Shown here piece by piece: positions 16,755-26,946 of a stretch of 52,927 bases of DNA. Position numbers and translations under genes: made by a program. The stretch spans positions 1 through 52,927 of the forward strand of contig JACUUC010000021.1 in assembly GCA_014859445.1 (NCBI GenBank), written 5' to 3'. The notes under the pieces are model-generated. The model ran no database searches and was not told the DNA's origin. It worked only from the letters and a program-made list of their open reading frames with translations. The DNA comes from Bacterioplanes sp. (GTDB lineage: Bacteria; Pseudomonadota; Gammaproteobacteria; Pseudomonadales; Oceanobacteraceae). The stretch's first letter is position 1, and every line of letters begins with the position of its first letter.

Positions 16755-18926
16755 ATGACAGCATACGTTCAAAAGGGTGGCATTCAAGTCGCTCAAGAAT
16801 TGTACGATTTCATTACTGATAAGGCGATTCCAGGCACTGGTGTTGACGCCGAACAGTTTTGGGCAGAATTCGATAAAATCGCCAATGAATTAGCACCCAA
16901 GAACAAAGCGTTGCTGGCTAAGCGTGATGAATTGCAAGCCAAAATTGATGCTTACCACACAGAACGCAAAGGCCAAGCGCACAATGCCGCTGAGTACAAA
17001 GCGTTCTTACAAGAGATTGGTTACTTGTTGCCTGAAGGTGACGATTTCACCGCAACGACTGCGAATGTCGAGCCTGAAATCGCACAAATGGCCGGTCCGC
17101 AGTTGGTTGTACCGGTGATGAACGCACGTTTTGCCCTGAACGCCGCCAACGCACGCTGGGGTTCATTGTACGATGCACTGTACGGTACGAACGTAATTTC
17201 CGAAGAGAATGGCGCTGAAAAAGGCACAGGCTACAACAAAGTACGCGGTGATTTAGTGATTGCGTATGCGCGCCAGTTCTTAAATCAAGCCGCGCCTTTG
17301 GCTGATGGCGATCACGCAGATAGCACTAAATACGCGATTGAAGAAGGCAAGTTGTGCGTGACCTTGAACGATGGTTCGGTCACTGGCTTGAATAACGACA
17401 AGCAGTTAGTGGGTTTCCAAGGTGAAGCCGATGCTCCAACCGCTATTCTGCTGTGCAACAACGGTCTGCATTTTGAAATTCAAATTGATGCAGCGTCGCC
17501 TGTTGGTTCTACCGATGCGGCCGGCGTAAAAGATGTGTTGATGGAAGCTGCATTGACCACCATCATGGATTGCGAAGACTCGGTTGCGGCCGTTGATGCC
17601 GCCGATAAGGTTGTGACTTACGGCAACTGGTTGGGTCTGATGAAAGGCGACTTGGCAGAAGACGTTTCTAAAGGTGGCAAAACCTTTACTCGTCGTATGA
17701 ATCCAGATCGTGAATACACTGGCGTTAACGGCGACATCGTGACCTTGAAAGGTCGTTCGATGTTATTCGTACGTAACGTGGGTCATTTGATGACCAACCC
17801 TGCTGTGTTGTTGGCGGACGGTAGCGAGATTCCAGAAGGCATTATGGATGCCATGATGACCATTCTGATTGCCATGCACGATCTGAAAGGCAACTCGCCG
17901 TTCCGCAATTCCACCACGGGTTCTGTGAACATTGTTAAGCCGAAAATGCACGGCCCAGAAGAAGTGGCCTTTGCCAATGAGCTGTTTGCACGCGTGGAAG
18001 ATGCATTAGGCTTACCGCGCTTCACAGCGAAAATGGGCATTATGGATGAAGAGCGCCGCACCACGGTGAACTTGAAAGAGTGTATCCGTGCCGCTAAAGA
18101 TCGTGTGGTTTTCATTAATACGGGCTTCTTGGATCGTACTGGTGATGAATTGCATACCTCCATGTTGGCCGGTGCGTTTGTGCCTAAGTCCATCATGAAG
18201 CAGCAATTGTGGATCAATACTTACGAAAACTGGAACGTTGACGTGGGCTTGAAGTGTGGTTTGCAAGGTCGCGCGCAGATTGGTAAAGGTATGTGGGCGA
18301 TGCCGGATGAAATGGGCGCCATGATGGAGCAAAAAATTGCTCATCCTAAATCGGGTGCTAATACCGCATGGGTTCCATCACCAACGGGTGCTGCGTTGCA
18401 TGCCATGCATTACCATCAGGTTGACGTGTTTGCCGTTCAGGAAGAATTGAAGCAACGTGAGTTCGCCTCGGTTGATGATATTTTGACTATTCCTTTGCAA
18501 GGTGATGTGAGCGAATTAACGCCAGAACTGATCCAAAAAGAAGTCGATAACAACTGCCAAGGTATTTTGGGTTATGTTGTGCGTTGGATTGACCAAGGTG
18601 TTGGTTGCTCGAAAGTACCCGATATCAACAACGTTGGTTTGATGGAAGACCGCGCCACGCTGCGTATTTCTTCACAGTATCTGGCCAACTGGTTGGAGCA
18701 CGGCGTGTGCACACAGCAACAAGTAGAAGACAGCTTGAAGCGTATGGCCGCGATCGTTGATCAGCAAAACGCGGGTGATGCAAACTACATCAAGATGGCT
18801 CCAGGCTTTGATGGCATCGCATTCCAAGCGGCGTCTGATTTGATCTTTAAAGGCAAAGAACAGCCAAGCGGTTATACCGAGCCATTGTTGCACGCGTATC
18901 GCTTGAAGTTTAAAGCCGCTCAGTAA
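16755..18926 (+). CDS. glcB: Malate synthase G
   Basis: This enzyme condenses glyoxylate with acetyl-CoA to give malate, in the glyoxylate route used for growth on acetate, fatty acids or glycolate. At 723 aa it is the single-chain G isoform. The conserved [17 protein letters not shown] and [13 protein letters not shown] segments carry active-site residues, as does [20 protein letters not shown] 16755 is preceded by TGAGG. The long 5' region is shared with the small RNA running the other way. Isocitrate lyase and glycolate oxidase genes are not next to it; the two large lipoprotein genes are, with no known link. Confidence 0.97.
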   Translation: MTAYVQKGGIQVAQELYDFITDKAIPGTGVDAEQFWAEFDKIANELAPKNKALLAKRDELQAKIDAYHTERKGQAHNAAEYKAFLQEIGYLLPEGDDFTATTANVEPEIAQMAGPQLVVPVMNARFALNAANARWGSLYDALYGTNVISEENGAEKGTGYNKVRGDLVIAYARQFLNQAAPLADGDHADSTKYAIEEGKLCVTLNDGSVTGLNNDKQLVGFQGEADAPTAILLCNNGLHFEIQIDAASPVGSTDAAGVKDVLMEAALTTIMDCEDSVAAVDAADKVVTYGNWLGLMKGDLAEDVSKGGKTFTRRMNPDREYTGVNGDIVTLKGRSMLFVRNVGHLMTNPAVLLADGSEIPEGIMDAMMTILIAMHDLKGNSPFRNSTTGSVNIVKPKMHGPEEVAFANELFARVEDALGLPRFTAKMGIMDEERRTTVNLKECIRAAKDRVVFINTGFLDRTGDELHTSMLAGAFVPKSIMKQQLWINTYENWNVDVGLKCGLQGRAQIGKGMWAMPDEMGAMMEQKIAHPKSGANTAWVPSPTGAALHAMHYHQVDVFAVQEELKQREFASVDDILTIPLQGDVSELTPELIQKEVDNNCQGILGYVVRWIDQGVGCSKVPDINNVGLMEDRATLRISSQYLANWLEHGVCTQQQVEDSLKRMAAIVDQQNAGDANYIKMAPGFDGIAFQAASDLIFKGKEQPSGYTEPLLHAYRLKFKAAQ

Positions 18927-18944
18927 TCTGAGTCGCTAGCTCGT

Positions 18945-18973
18945 AAAAAAAACCGGCTTCGGCCGGTTTTTTT
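18945..18973 (+). terminator. Intrinsic terminator of glcB
   Basis: Stem AAAAAACCGGC / GCCGGTTTTTT with a short TTCG-type loop and long T-run, 18 bases past the stop. It separates glcB from the second lipoprotein gene. Confidence 0.88.
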
Positions 18974-19112
18974 GTGGGTGTTCGCTCAATGCTTATGTTG
19001 TCGTCAAGGCAGGGTAAACTTTTTAAACAATGATCACTCTCACTCCGACAAGGCTTTTCATTGCTTGTGATCTCGTTACAATGTCGTTAATCACTTATAA
19101 AGAATAATAATC

Positions 19113-22100
19113 ATGCGTATACCTTCTCTCCTATGGACGTTTTGCTCGGCAATTGTTATCGCTTCGCTCGTGAGTGGCTGCTCGGGCAACACATCAACGG
19201 GTTCCAATCGTGGCAAAGAACCGGCTCGCTTAAATGGTTATGTTGGTGCCAGTGATGCCTATTCTGTGTTGATTTATGCCGTACCCATTGATTCTCAAGG
19301 TCAGCCTACCACCGAGTTGGTGGAATCGACCGAGGTGTATGTGGGGCCACGTTCTACCTCAACCACACGAGCGTTTTATCAGGTCAATGTAGCGGCGGCT
19401 CAACTCAATCGTCCTGCTACCTTTATTGCATTGAGTAATAGCCGCAACGACAGCAGTCAGCGTTGTCAGCGTCCAGCCGGTTGTTCATTTGGTGGTGACC
19501 CCATCGCCTATAATGCCAGTCGCCAGTTGGATGCTGAGGATTTCGAGTGGCGTGCCTCCGTGGGCACGGTATTGCCTGATATGCGCGTGAATATCAATTG
19601 GATTACGCATGCTGCCAGTGCGTTTGCTTACACCAGCTTTGTTGATGAAGCGGGTAATAACGTTGCGGATGTTCCGAAAACAGGCATTTATACGCCCTTT
19701 ACCATTGAGCGCGCTAATCTTTGGTTAAGCCGTTTGTTTGATATCAGTGACATCATTTCTCTTCGCCCGTTATCACCTTCAGAATTAAACACGTTGCCGG
19801 AATTGTCTTCCAGTTTGCGCCAGCAGGGCTTGTATTACGGTGCTTTGCTCGCAGCTGCTCAGGAGTTAGCGTCTACAGAGGGTATTACTCCCGAACAATG
19901 GTTAGCGAAATTGGTAGACAAGCTGCTGAAAACGCAAGGCCAGTTGGTAATGAATGATGAAGATTCCGCCTACAGCTTAGTGTCTATTTTTAAAGCAGCG
20001 CACACCATTTTGGCGGCCAATCGTGATTATTTAGCTGCGCGTAATGCGACCATTCCGGCAGAAGTTAATACGGTGATCGAGCAGCTAAAAGTACGCGAAA
20101 CCGGTTATCGCAATGGGACGATCGGCCCCATTAGTGTAAAAGATGAGGATGTCAACGCCAGCTTGGCGCCATTAGCGAACGCTAAAGAATTTATGAAAGA
20201 CTTGAATGATCGATTGTTTAATTTGACCGGTAAGCACCCCCGAACATGCGGAAAAGAAGGGGTGGACAGCGAGAACTGTGTGCCCAGTTTCGTTGATTAT
20301 CAGTATGTACAAACAGTCGATGCGTACTATCAAGCCTTGGATGATGATTATCGGCCGCTGTTGCCATTATTAAACCAAGGACTTCATGATGCTCGTGATT
20401 TGGTCGAAGGCTTTTTGGCGTGTGTTCATTTCAATCGGAAAGAAAGCAATCCGGTAACCTGTGATTTACCTATAGGTTGGAACTTTGACCCCACAAACAA
20501 CAGTGCGACCAATGGCTCATTAACGCTGACTTACAAAGGCATCGCCCTTGAGAAACCAAAAGAGGGCGAAACTGCCATGTTTAATGCCTTTGATGTTTTC
20601 TTAAATGGAAAACTGGTGACTGAAAATACGCTGAATGAGTCAGCGACATTGCATTTTAAACCCTTGGCCGATGAAGATGACGAGGCAGCTGACCCCACGC
20701 TGGCGCGTGTGCGTGTGGTGTTTGATGAGGCGACAGAGCGTCCTCCGCTGGTTTGTCGTAAAGTGACTCCACAGCCTGTGCCGAATGGTTGCATTGAACC
20801 GCTTGGTTTTGATGTTGCTTGGCCGCAATTGTTGATCGATGACTTTAAGCGTGTCGGGGGTGCCAACGTTCCTAAATCGTCGTTACGCTTTTCCTTTAAT
20901 GCCACGTTAATTGGTGTGCGTGATGTTGTTATTGGCAGCAGTGATGCAGGGCCTGTGGTAAGTGGTTATACGCCTTATCATTATAATTTGAGTGCGGTTT
21001 CTCTCACAGCATTGTTGGAGGGTGAACAAACGGGACAAATTCGGGAAGAAGGCAAAGATAAGACAGTGCGTAATCAGAGTGAGTTGCTGTTTAGTGGTCG
21101 AGCCAGTAATGCAGCGAATTATTACGGCCAGCAGCGCTGGCCTTCGGTTGATGATTTTTTCCGTGTCCGTGATGGTTTTGATACATCGGACTCAGCACCT
21201 GTGATTGCACCGGGCTTGTTTCGTTATCGGTATTATGAAAATGTTGAGGTGTTATTCAGACGACAAAATGATAACAACATTATGCGGACAGCGGATTATC
21301 TCGAAATTGAGATTTTGGGTGTTGGTATTGAACGCATTGAGTTGTTCAAAAACGAGGATGGCAAGGGTGATTTGGGCTACCGCAAATGCTCGATCGTCGA
21401 AGTTGACGATGAAGACAACCCAGGTCAAACGAAGCGTCAGCCAAATCTTTACAGTGATGTGACGGCCGTTACCGAGGATGACTTCACCTTAAGCCAGTTA
21501 ATTGCCGACGATGGTAAGTTAGGTTTGTTTGCTTATCCCAGTCGTGGTGCGTATAAGCCGTTATTTAGCGGTGTGCTAACACCGACTAGCACAGACATTG
21601 TGATTGATGGTGAGCTGAAAGCCACCTTCAGCATAGGCATTGATCGTTTACAATTGCGCATGGCGCATGAGCTGTTTGATTTTGCCGATGAGTCGGAGAA
21701 TGACAGTAAAACCAAACGTTTACCGATGGCGCTGATGAATATCGATTTGAGTCGCACCAGTCGTGAACGCTGGGAAGTCGCCTTGTTAGCGGGTTACGAT
21801 TACGATTATGTGATCGAAGGCTTTCCGATAGGAATTCGTGCACAAAGCCTGTATGCCTCGTATTTTGTCGATATGAATGTGCCTTTCCGTGAGGATGATG
21901 GCAGCGGTAACGTGGTCACTAACGTGGCCGGTTTTGAAGCGGGCAGTTTGATCGTCAATCGCGGTGGTGTGACCTTGTTTTCAGATACGGGTCAAAGTAT
22001 CGGTATTACCATTGCCACCTTAGCGGATTATTTACCAGGGGATGTCGAGGTGGGTTGTGCGGTGATGGGGCGTGACCGAAATATCACCAATGATACCTGT

Positions 22101-22226
22101 GATGCTCGTGGTTATTTGACCTATCGCAATGCGTTGCTGGCGGTGATTCGTGAAGAGCGCCCCAATGTGTTTGTGATTCGTTATATCGATGGGGCATTCC
22201 AAGTGATTGCGCCACCGCCACAGTGA
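19113..22226 (+). CDS. Very large predicted outer-membrane lipoprotein, paralogue 2
   Basis: This 1037-aa protein has a lipoprotein signal ending LVSGC (Cys23), with Ser at the next position, predicting the outer membrane. It is a diverged paralogue of the product at 13145-16162. Shared points in order: QRCQRPAGC (Cys118 and Cys124, same spacing), DFEWRA, a Cys pair (CVHFNRKESNPVTC), ASNAANYYGQQRWPSVDDFF, and the end VIRYIDGAF. Acidic stretches such as DEDDEAADPT suggest a soluble, possibly ion-binding exterior. No known domain is recognised. A possible promoter (TTTTCA, 16 bp, TACAAT at 19077-19082) precedes it. It is followed, with a 4-base GTGA contact or a 5-base gap, by the beta-barrel gene, suggesting one operon and a joint task. 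Confidence 0.75.
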   Translation: MRIPSLLWTFCSAIVIASLVSGCSGNTSTGSNRGKEPARLNGYVGASDAYSVLIYAVPIDSQGQPTTELVESTEVYVGPRSTSTTRAFYQVNVAAAQLNRPATFIALSNSRNDSSQRCQRPAGCSFGGDPIAYNASRQLDAEDFEWRASVGTVLPDMRVNINWITHAASAFAYTSFVDEAGNNVADVPKTGIYTPFTIERANLWLSRLFDISDIISLRPLSPSELNTLPELSSSLRQQGLYYGALLAAAQELASTEGITPEQWLAKLVDKLLKTQGQLVMNDEDSAYSLVSIFKAAHTILAANRDYLAARNATIPAEVNTVIEQLKVRETGYRNGTIGPISVKDEDVNASLAPLANAKEFMKDLNDRLFNLTGKHPRTCGKEGVDSENCVPSFVDYQYVQTVDAYYQALDDDYRPLLPLLNQGLHDARDLVEGFLACVHFNRKESNPVTCDLPIGWNFDPTNNSATNGSLTLTYKGIALEKPKEGETAMFNAFDVFLNGKLVTENTLNESATLHFKPLADEDDEAADPTLARVRVVFDEATERPPLVCRKVTPQPVPNGCIEPLGFDVAWPQLLIDDFKRVGGANVPKSSLRFSFNATLIGVRDVVIGSSDAGPVVSGYTPYHYNLSAVSLTALLEGEQTGQIREEGKDKTVRNQSELLFSGRASNAANYYGQQRWPSVDDFFRVRDGFDTSDSAPVIAPGLFRYRYYENVEVLFRRQNDNNIMRTADYLEIEILGVGIERIELFKNEDGKGDLGYRKCSIVEVDDEDNPGQTKRQPNLYSDVTAVTEDDFTLSQLIADDGKLGLFAYPSRGAYKPLFSGVLTPTSTDIVIDGELKATFSIGIDRLQLRMAHELFDFADESENDSKTKRLPMALMNIDLSRTSRERWEVALLAGYDYDYVIEGFPIGIRAQSLYASYFVDMNVPFREDDGSGNVVTNVAGFEAGSLIVNRGGVTLFSDTGQSIGITIATLADYLPGDVEVGCAVMGRDRNITNDTCDARGYLTYRNALLAVIREERPNVFVIRYIDGAFQVIAPPPQ

Positions 22227-22231
22227 TATTG

Positions 22232-23281
22232 ATGCTGCGATCGGTTGCGATAATCTTTGTTGTCTTCGTTCTGGCATGTCAGTCGGCTTTGCTTCAGGCG
22301 CGTTCATTGTTTGTGGATGCGCAATCGATCAGCGTTTCTCAGCCGGTGCCCGTGTATGACATGATTCACGGTTGGCAGCAAGACTATCGGGACGGTGAAT
22401 ATGCTTTCTCTGATACGCGTTTTCGCACCGGTATTGAATGGCACAATATGCGTGTTTTTTATGAGCAGCGTGTATCGGGATATTTGACCTTTAATAAAGC
22501 CACGGCTCGTTATTATCGCGATATTGAGTTAGGGCGAGATCGTACACAGCGGGATCGATTGGCAATGGATGCCCGTTTTTTAACCGCTCGTGGCGTGGGC
22601 GCGAGTTATTTGTGGCAATGGGGCTCTGTGATATGGCAACCGACGTTTGTTTACTATCATGTTGATCAATATCAATTTGGTCGTTTACGAGGCTGGGCGC
22701 AAGGACAAGATGACGTATCAGCGGTTCTGGATTACTACTACCACGAAGACAAATTATTAGAAGACAAGAACGTCCCCGGTGTTGCCGACGGTGTCAGTCT
22801 GTCGATGCAGTGGCGTTATCAACAACCCCAATGGGCGCTAGCGGTGAGCATTGGTGATGCCTTTAATCGTTGGTATTTGAAGGATGCTGGCCATACGGTT
22901 GGCTGTGTACGCTTAGGCGGAGAGGGAACGCCAGTGTGCGAAACCAGCTCCGCCATTGAAGGGAGTAGTATTCCGAAAACAACGCAGAAACAACTTTTAC
23001 CGACATGGCGTGCTCATGTCGATTGGTTGGCACACGATATCGAACTGGACGTTCTCAAGCATGATCGTTATCAACGCGTCGGTGTGACGCAATGGTGGTC
23101 ATTCGGTTCGTCTCATACTTCGGAATATTCAACCCGAATGGGCGTTACGGCGTATTCGACACGGCAGCTAGGGCTGCAATTTCAGCATGCTTATGGTGCG
23201 TTGAGCTTTGCGAGTGATGATTGGCGCTGGCGTCGAGCGCGTGCATTGGATGTGTCGTTGTCGTTGAATTTACCGTTTTGA
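22232..23281 (+). CDS. Predicted outer-membrane beta-barrel protein
   Basis: The 349-aa product begins with a signal peptide (hydrophobic VAIIFVVFVLACQSALLQA, likely cut after QA). The rest is a run of amphipathic strands rich in Tyr, Trp and Arg (for instance RTGIEWHNMRVFYEQRVSGYL and ASYLWQWGSVIWQPTFVYYHV). It ends LSLNLPF, and a C-terminal Phe after alternating residues is the usual BAM recognition signal. A single Cys pair (GCVRLGGEGTPVC) could close an extracellular loop. No named family is recognised. ATG 22232 is chosen for the signal peptide; GTG 22223 would overlap the upstream stop (GTGA). Its coupling to the lipoprotein gene suggests partnership, as a pore, export channel or anchor; this is inference. 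Confidence 0.65.
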   Translation: MLRSVAIIFVVFVLACQSALLQARSLFVDAQSISVSQPVPVYDMIHGWQQDYRDGEYAFSDTRFRTGIEWHNMRVFYEQRVSGYLTFNKATARYYRDIELGRDRTQRDRLAMDARFLTARGVGASYLWQWGSVIWQPTFVYYHVDQYQFGRLRGWAQGQDDVSAVLDYYYHEDKLLEDKNVPGVADGVSLSMQWRYQQPQWALAVSIGDAFNRWYLKDAGHTVGCVRLGGEGTPVCETSSAIEGSSIPKTTQKQLLPTWRAHVDWLAHDIELDVLKHDRYQRVGVTQWWSFGSSHTSEYSTRMGVTAYSTRQLGLQFQHAYGALSFASDDWRWRRARALDVSLSLNLPF

Positions 23282-23413
23282 TAACACTGCGTCTGACTGC
23301 AAAGTCCGTTATGATAGTCCTGCTTCTGGTGCTTAACGCTCATCTTACCTGGAGCTAGCTCGTTTTGGCTGGCAATGTCAGCCAGATTTCTTTGTCTGGA
23401 CGGAGTTCGTCGG

Positions 23414-25510
23414 GTGTTAACCGCAGAAACCAAACAATGCATTCAGGATAGTTATCGTGAATGTTTAAAAGCACTCGATTTAAAACCGCGTTATGGTCAG
23501 CGAGTGATGATTGCTGAAATTGCCAAAGGATTGGCCCACATCGACGAAGACGACAAAGGCGTACGTCGCAGCGACTCCGGTATTGTGGTGGTTGAGGCTG
23601 GGACGGGTACGGGTAAAACCTTGGCGTATTTGTTGGCTGCCCTGCCGGTGGCGTTGGCGAAAGAGAAGAAACTGCTGATTTCGACAGCGACAGTGGCCTT
23701 ACAAGAGCAGATCTTAGATAAAGATTTACCGAACCTTAAAAAATCCATTTCGTTGCCTTTTCATTTTGCCTTGGCCAAAGGTCGTGGTCGGTATCTGTGT
23801 TTATTGAAGCTGGATAAATCGTTGCAGCAGCTTGCTGGTTTGCTGACCACCGTGGACTTGTTTGAGCGTACGCCAGAAGAGCGTGATAAAGAGCTGTACG
23901 AAACCATGTTAGCGAAATACGCCAGTGGACAATGGGACGGAGATCGCGATCGTTGGCAAGATGAACTCAAAGACGGTCAATGGAGTCATTTAACGGCCAC
24001 GCATCGAGAGTGCTCGAATCGTCGTTGTCAGCATTATCAGAATTGCGCGTTTTATAAGGCGCGTGAGTCGATGGAAGATGCCGACATCATTGTCGCTAAC
24101 CACGATTTGGTGCTGTCCGATTTGTCGCTGGGTGGCGGTGCGGTATTGCCTGCACCAGAAAAAACCATCTACGTATTCGATGAAGGACACCATCTGGCGG
24201 ATAAAGCGTTAAATCACTTTCGTCTGGAAGTGGGTGTTCGTGCACAACGACAGTGGTTAAAACAGCTGGAAAAAGGCCTAGAGCAGTTTGTCGCAGCAGC
24301 GGGTATTCCTCATAGTTTGTTGCCTTCGTTTTCTGCGGCACCCCAGCAAATTAGTGAGATCGTACAAAACATCAGTTTAAGTTGGCCGATGCTGATGGAT
24401 ATGTTGGGTGATCAAGACCGTCTTCGATTTGAGTTTGGTCGGGTGCCGGAATCGTTGCGTGAAACCTTGAGTCAAATTCGACAACCCTTACAGCCATTGC
24501 AGTTGTTTTTAGACAAGCTGGTGGATGCGCTACAGAAATCATTGGATAGTAAGTCGGAGGGTGATTTTTCACGTGATGTCGCTGAGTCTTGGCAAGCACC
24601 GATGGGCATCATGCTGGCTCGTGCCGAGCAGCTGTCAGAAACCTTGTCGTGGTTTTGTACTGAAGAAAAAGAAGGGGAATTACCCGTAGCTCGCTGGTTA
24701 GCGCGTGTGCCGTTCGGCGACGACTGGGATATTCGTTTAAGTGCATCACCGATTGCGGTTGCCGATCGTCTACGCCGTGATTTATGGTGGCGTTGTTACG
24801 GTGCGGTGGTCACATCAGCCACGTTAACCGCGCTGAATAGCTTTCATAGTCTAACTTGGGAAACCGGCTTACCCGATTGGGCATCTTATCATCGCGTTGC
24901 CAGCCCGTTTGACTACCCTAATTTAGGGGAGTTAGAAACCGTGACCTTGGCATCCGACCCGAAAAGTCCGAATTTTCAGAGCGATGTTGAGGCTTGGTTG
25001 ACCGACCACATTGATTTGAGTAAGGGTAGCCTGGTGCTGTTCAGTTCACGTGCGCAGTTGGAAGCGACGCGCGATGTGTTTTTACGTGATTGGGGCGATG
25101 CGTTGTTGTGTCAGGGGTTCTTACCGAAAGCCATGATTGTGGATCGTCATAAAAAACGCATTGATGGCGGTGAGGGAAGTGTGATTTTTGGCTTGGCTAG
25201 CTTTGCCGAAGGCATTGATTTACCCGGCGACTACGTGACTCATGTGGTGATTGTCAAAATTCCCTTTGCCGTGCCGGATGATCCCATTCAAGCGGCAACG
25301 AGTGAGTGGATCGAGAGTCGTGGACGGAATTCGTTCATGGATTTGACTTTACCAGCCGCCTCGGTGCGTTTGGTGCAAGCCTGTGGTCGATTGATTCGTA
25401 AAGAGAGTGACTTCGGGCGTATCAGTATTTTGGACAAGCGTTTAACGTCACATCGTTACGGCCAGTTGTTGATTGATGCATTGCCGCCGTTCAAACGCAT
25501 TAAAAGTTAA
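23414..25510 (+). CDS. dinG: ATP-dependent DNA helicase, DinG/YoaA type
   Basis: A 698-aa superfamily 2 (XPD-like) helicase. Walker A is EAGTGTGKTLAY; motif II is DEGHHL. The iron-sulphur cysteines are a Cys in RYLCLLKL and three in ECSNRRCQHYQNC. C-terminal motifs include GLASFAEGIDLPG and QACGRLIR. DinG unwinds R-loops and D-loops and helps resolve replication-transcription conflicts. GTG 23414 is preferred: GGAG sits eight bases upstream and the N-terminus (LTAETKQCIQDSY) matches the family. An ATG at 23375 would add 13 unlikely residues. It stands alone after the barrel gene, separated by 132 bases. Confidence 0.9.
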   Translation: MLTAETKQCIQDSYRECLKALDLKPRYGQRVMIAEIAKGLAHIDEDDKGVRRSDSGIVVVEAGTGTGKTLAYLLAALPVALAKEKKLLISTATVALQEQILDKDLPNLKKSISLPFHFALAKGRGRYLCLLKLDKSLQQLAGLLTTVDLFERTPEERDKELYETMLAKYASGQWDGDRDRWQDELKDGQWSHLTATHRECSNRRCQHYQNCAFYKARESMEDADIIVANHDLVLSDLSLGGGAVLPAPEKTIYVFDEGHHLADKALNHFRLEVGVRAQRQWLKQLEKGLEQFVAAAGIPHSLLPSFSAAPQQISEIVQNISLSWPMLMDMLGDQDRLRFEFGRVPESLRETLSQIRQPLQPLQLFLDKLVDALQKSLDSKSEGDFSRDVAESWQAPMGIMLARAEQLSETLSWFCTEEKEGELPVARWLARVPFGDDWDIRLSASPIAVADRLRRDLWWRCYGAVVTSATLTALNSFHSLTWETGLPDWASYHRVASPFDYPNLGELETVTLASDPKSPNFQSDVEAWLTDHIDLSKGSLVLFSSRAQLEATRDVFLRDWGDALLCQGFLPKAMIVDRHKKRIDGGEGSVIFGLASFAEGIDLPGDYVTHVVIVKIPFAVPDDPIQAATSEWIESRGRNSFMDLTLPAASVRLVQACGRLIRKESDFGRISILDKRLTSHRYGQLLIDALPPFKRIKS

Positions 25511-25533
25511 TTAGAGGCTGCCAGCCTAAGTCA

Positions 25534-26802
25534 TTAGGCTGGCAACGATTGCACATCATGCTTTGATGTTTGTTCACGTACCATCAGAAAATGTTCATTC
25601 AGATAGGTCAATAAATCATCCGCGGCTTTTAAATCGCGCTGAATGATCAAGCAGCGGAGTTGTTTTTTGTGTCGTGTTAGTACACGAATGTGATAGCGGT
25701 GGCCTGCTTCCGGAAGCTCTAAGTAGAGGTTGGCATTCTGTTCGCCAACGGCAAGGTTGGTCGATGTTTGCTCGAGCTCGCAACCGGCAAAATTGATGTT
25801 GTGAATGCGCACAATATGACGCTCGCCACTGTTTTCGTCGTATAAATAATACGGTTGGGCGAGTGGCCGTTGTCGGCCTTGTAACCGTCGATCATCGGTT
25901 TGGAAGTCGGCTGGAGCGTACACGCGGGTGCCATCAATGTGGCGTATGTCGTTACCGCACATATAGCCATGAAACAGCGCACTGGCGGCCTCTTTACGTT
26001 CAAACTGAGCGAGGTGATCGGCATTTTCAATCACGGCAAACGTCGCATTCGGACACTGTTGTGCCACGGCTGCGTTCTCATGAGGGAGGGTAAAATTATC
26101 GTATTCGCCAGTGGCCACTAAGGTTGGGCATTTTGGATAGGCAGTAAACCCCTCAAAGCGCAGTAACCGTTGCGTATTTTGCGCATATCGAGCGCGCTCA
26201 TTGTCATTCAAACGGGAAATTTGACGATAGAGCAAGCGCCGATAGGTTGCGCTTACCTCGGTTTCTTGCAGGCGGCTGTGGTTCAAGAGATTGCAGACAG
26301 CGGTGGTTGCAAAGGCATCCATGTTACCCGCGTCAAGTAAGGCAAGAGAATCTTCGAGCAATGTAATCAGGCTTTCACGACGGAAACAGGTGATGCCAGA
26401 GAGTAATAGGCGTTCAATGCGCTCGGGATACGCGGTCGCAAACAACATTGACATGGCTGAGCCATAGCTAATGCCTAGCATCATGACTTTTTCAATCTGT
26501 TGGCCATCTAAAAATTGGGCAATTAAATCGGCATAATCGGCCATATCCAATTCGGGGGCGAGCTGATCATTGCTGCCTTGCGATGGAAAGTCTGCCAAAA
26601 TAACGGGGTGCGTTGTGAGTACTAGCTCAACTTCGCTTTTGAAAGAAACAAAACTTTGAAAGGCACCGCCTAGAAAAACCACCGGCGTTTTGTGTTGATT
26701 TTCTGGCAAGCTGTAGGCTTGAAATTCAACTTTGTATTTTCCCAGCATCTGTTGTCTGGGTTCAGCGCGTAGTGCGTTCATCGAGAATGTAGAGAACTGC
26801 AT
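25534..26802 (-). CDS. Alpha/beta hydrolase fused to a PilZ-like C-terminal domain
   Basis: Residues 1-280 form an alpha/beta hydrolase resembling RhlA/PhaG-type acyl enzymes: nucleophile elbow GISYGS with Ser112, candidate Asp235 (TGEYDN) and His263 (NADHLAQ). Residues 300-400 look like a PilZ domain: R306-x-x-x-R310 (RRLQGR), then NINFAG at 335-340, a variant of the (D/N)xSxxG box with Asn for Ser. PilZ domains bind cyclic di-GMP, so enzyme activity may respond to that signal. The substrate is unknown; 3-hydroxyacyl chains are possible, by analogy with RhlA. Two ATCACTCT repeats flank its promoter. It is convergent with dinG. Confidence 0.7.
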   Translation of the reverse strand: MQFSTFSMNALRAEPRQQMLGKYKVEFQAYSLPENQHKTPVVFLGGAFQSFVSFKSEVELVLTTHPVILADFPSQGSNDQLAPELDMADYADLIAQFLDGQQIEKVMMLGISYGSAMSMLFATAYPERIERLLLSGITCFRRESLITLLEDSLALLDAGNMDAFATTAVCNLLNHSRLQETEVSATYRRLLYRQISRLNDNERARYAQNTQRLLRFEGFTAYPKCPTLVATGEYDNFTLPHENAAVAQQCPNATFAVIENADHLAQFERKEAASALFHGYMCGNDIRHIDGTRVYAPADFQTDDRRLQGRQRPLAQPYYLYDENSGERHIVRIHNINFAGCELEQTSTNLAVGEQNANLYLELPEAGHRYHIRVLTRHKKQLRCLIIQRDLKAADDLLTYLNEHFLMVREQTSKHDVQSLPA

Positions 26803-26808
26803 AGTACA

Positions 26809-26840
26809 ATCACTCTTTATTTTTATAGTGTCATCACTCT
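26809..26840 (-). promoter_or_regulatory. Promoter region with paired ATCACTCT repeats
   Basis: Two identical 8-mers (26809-26816 and 26833-26840, period 24) bracket TATAAA (minus strand, 26827-26822), a plausible -10 for the hydrolase gene. The copy nearer the gene (AGAGTGAT on the coding strand) could also serve as its ribosome-binding site. Confidence 0.35.
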
Positions 26841-26946
26841 AAAACAGAAATAGACAAAAGGCCATAGTTGTATGTTTTCTTTACAATGGCCTGAATTACT
26901 ATCTAAGGTGATGATTTTAAAGAAAAAAATAGTAATCTGTTGCAGC

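Noticed and set aside
19060-19085. Possible CRP site (TTGTGATCTCGTTACAA) before the second lipoprotein gene
   Set aside because: Only the first half-site (TGTGA) matches; the second does not fit TCACA at the required spacing.
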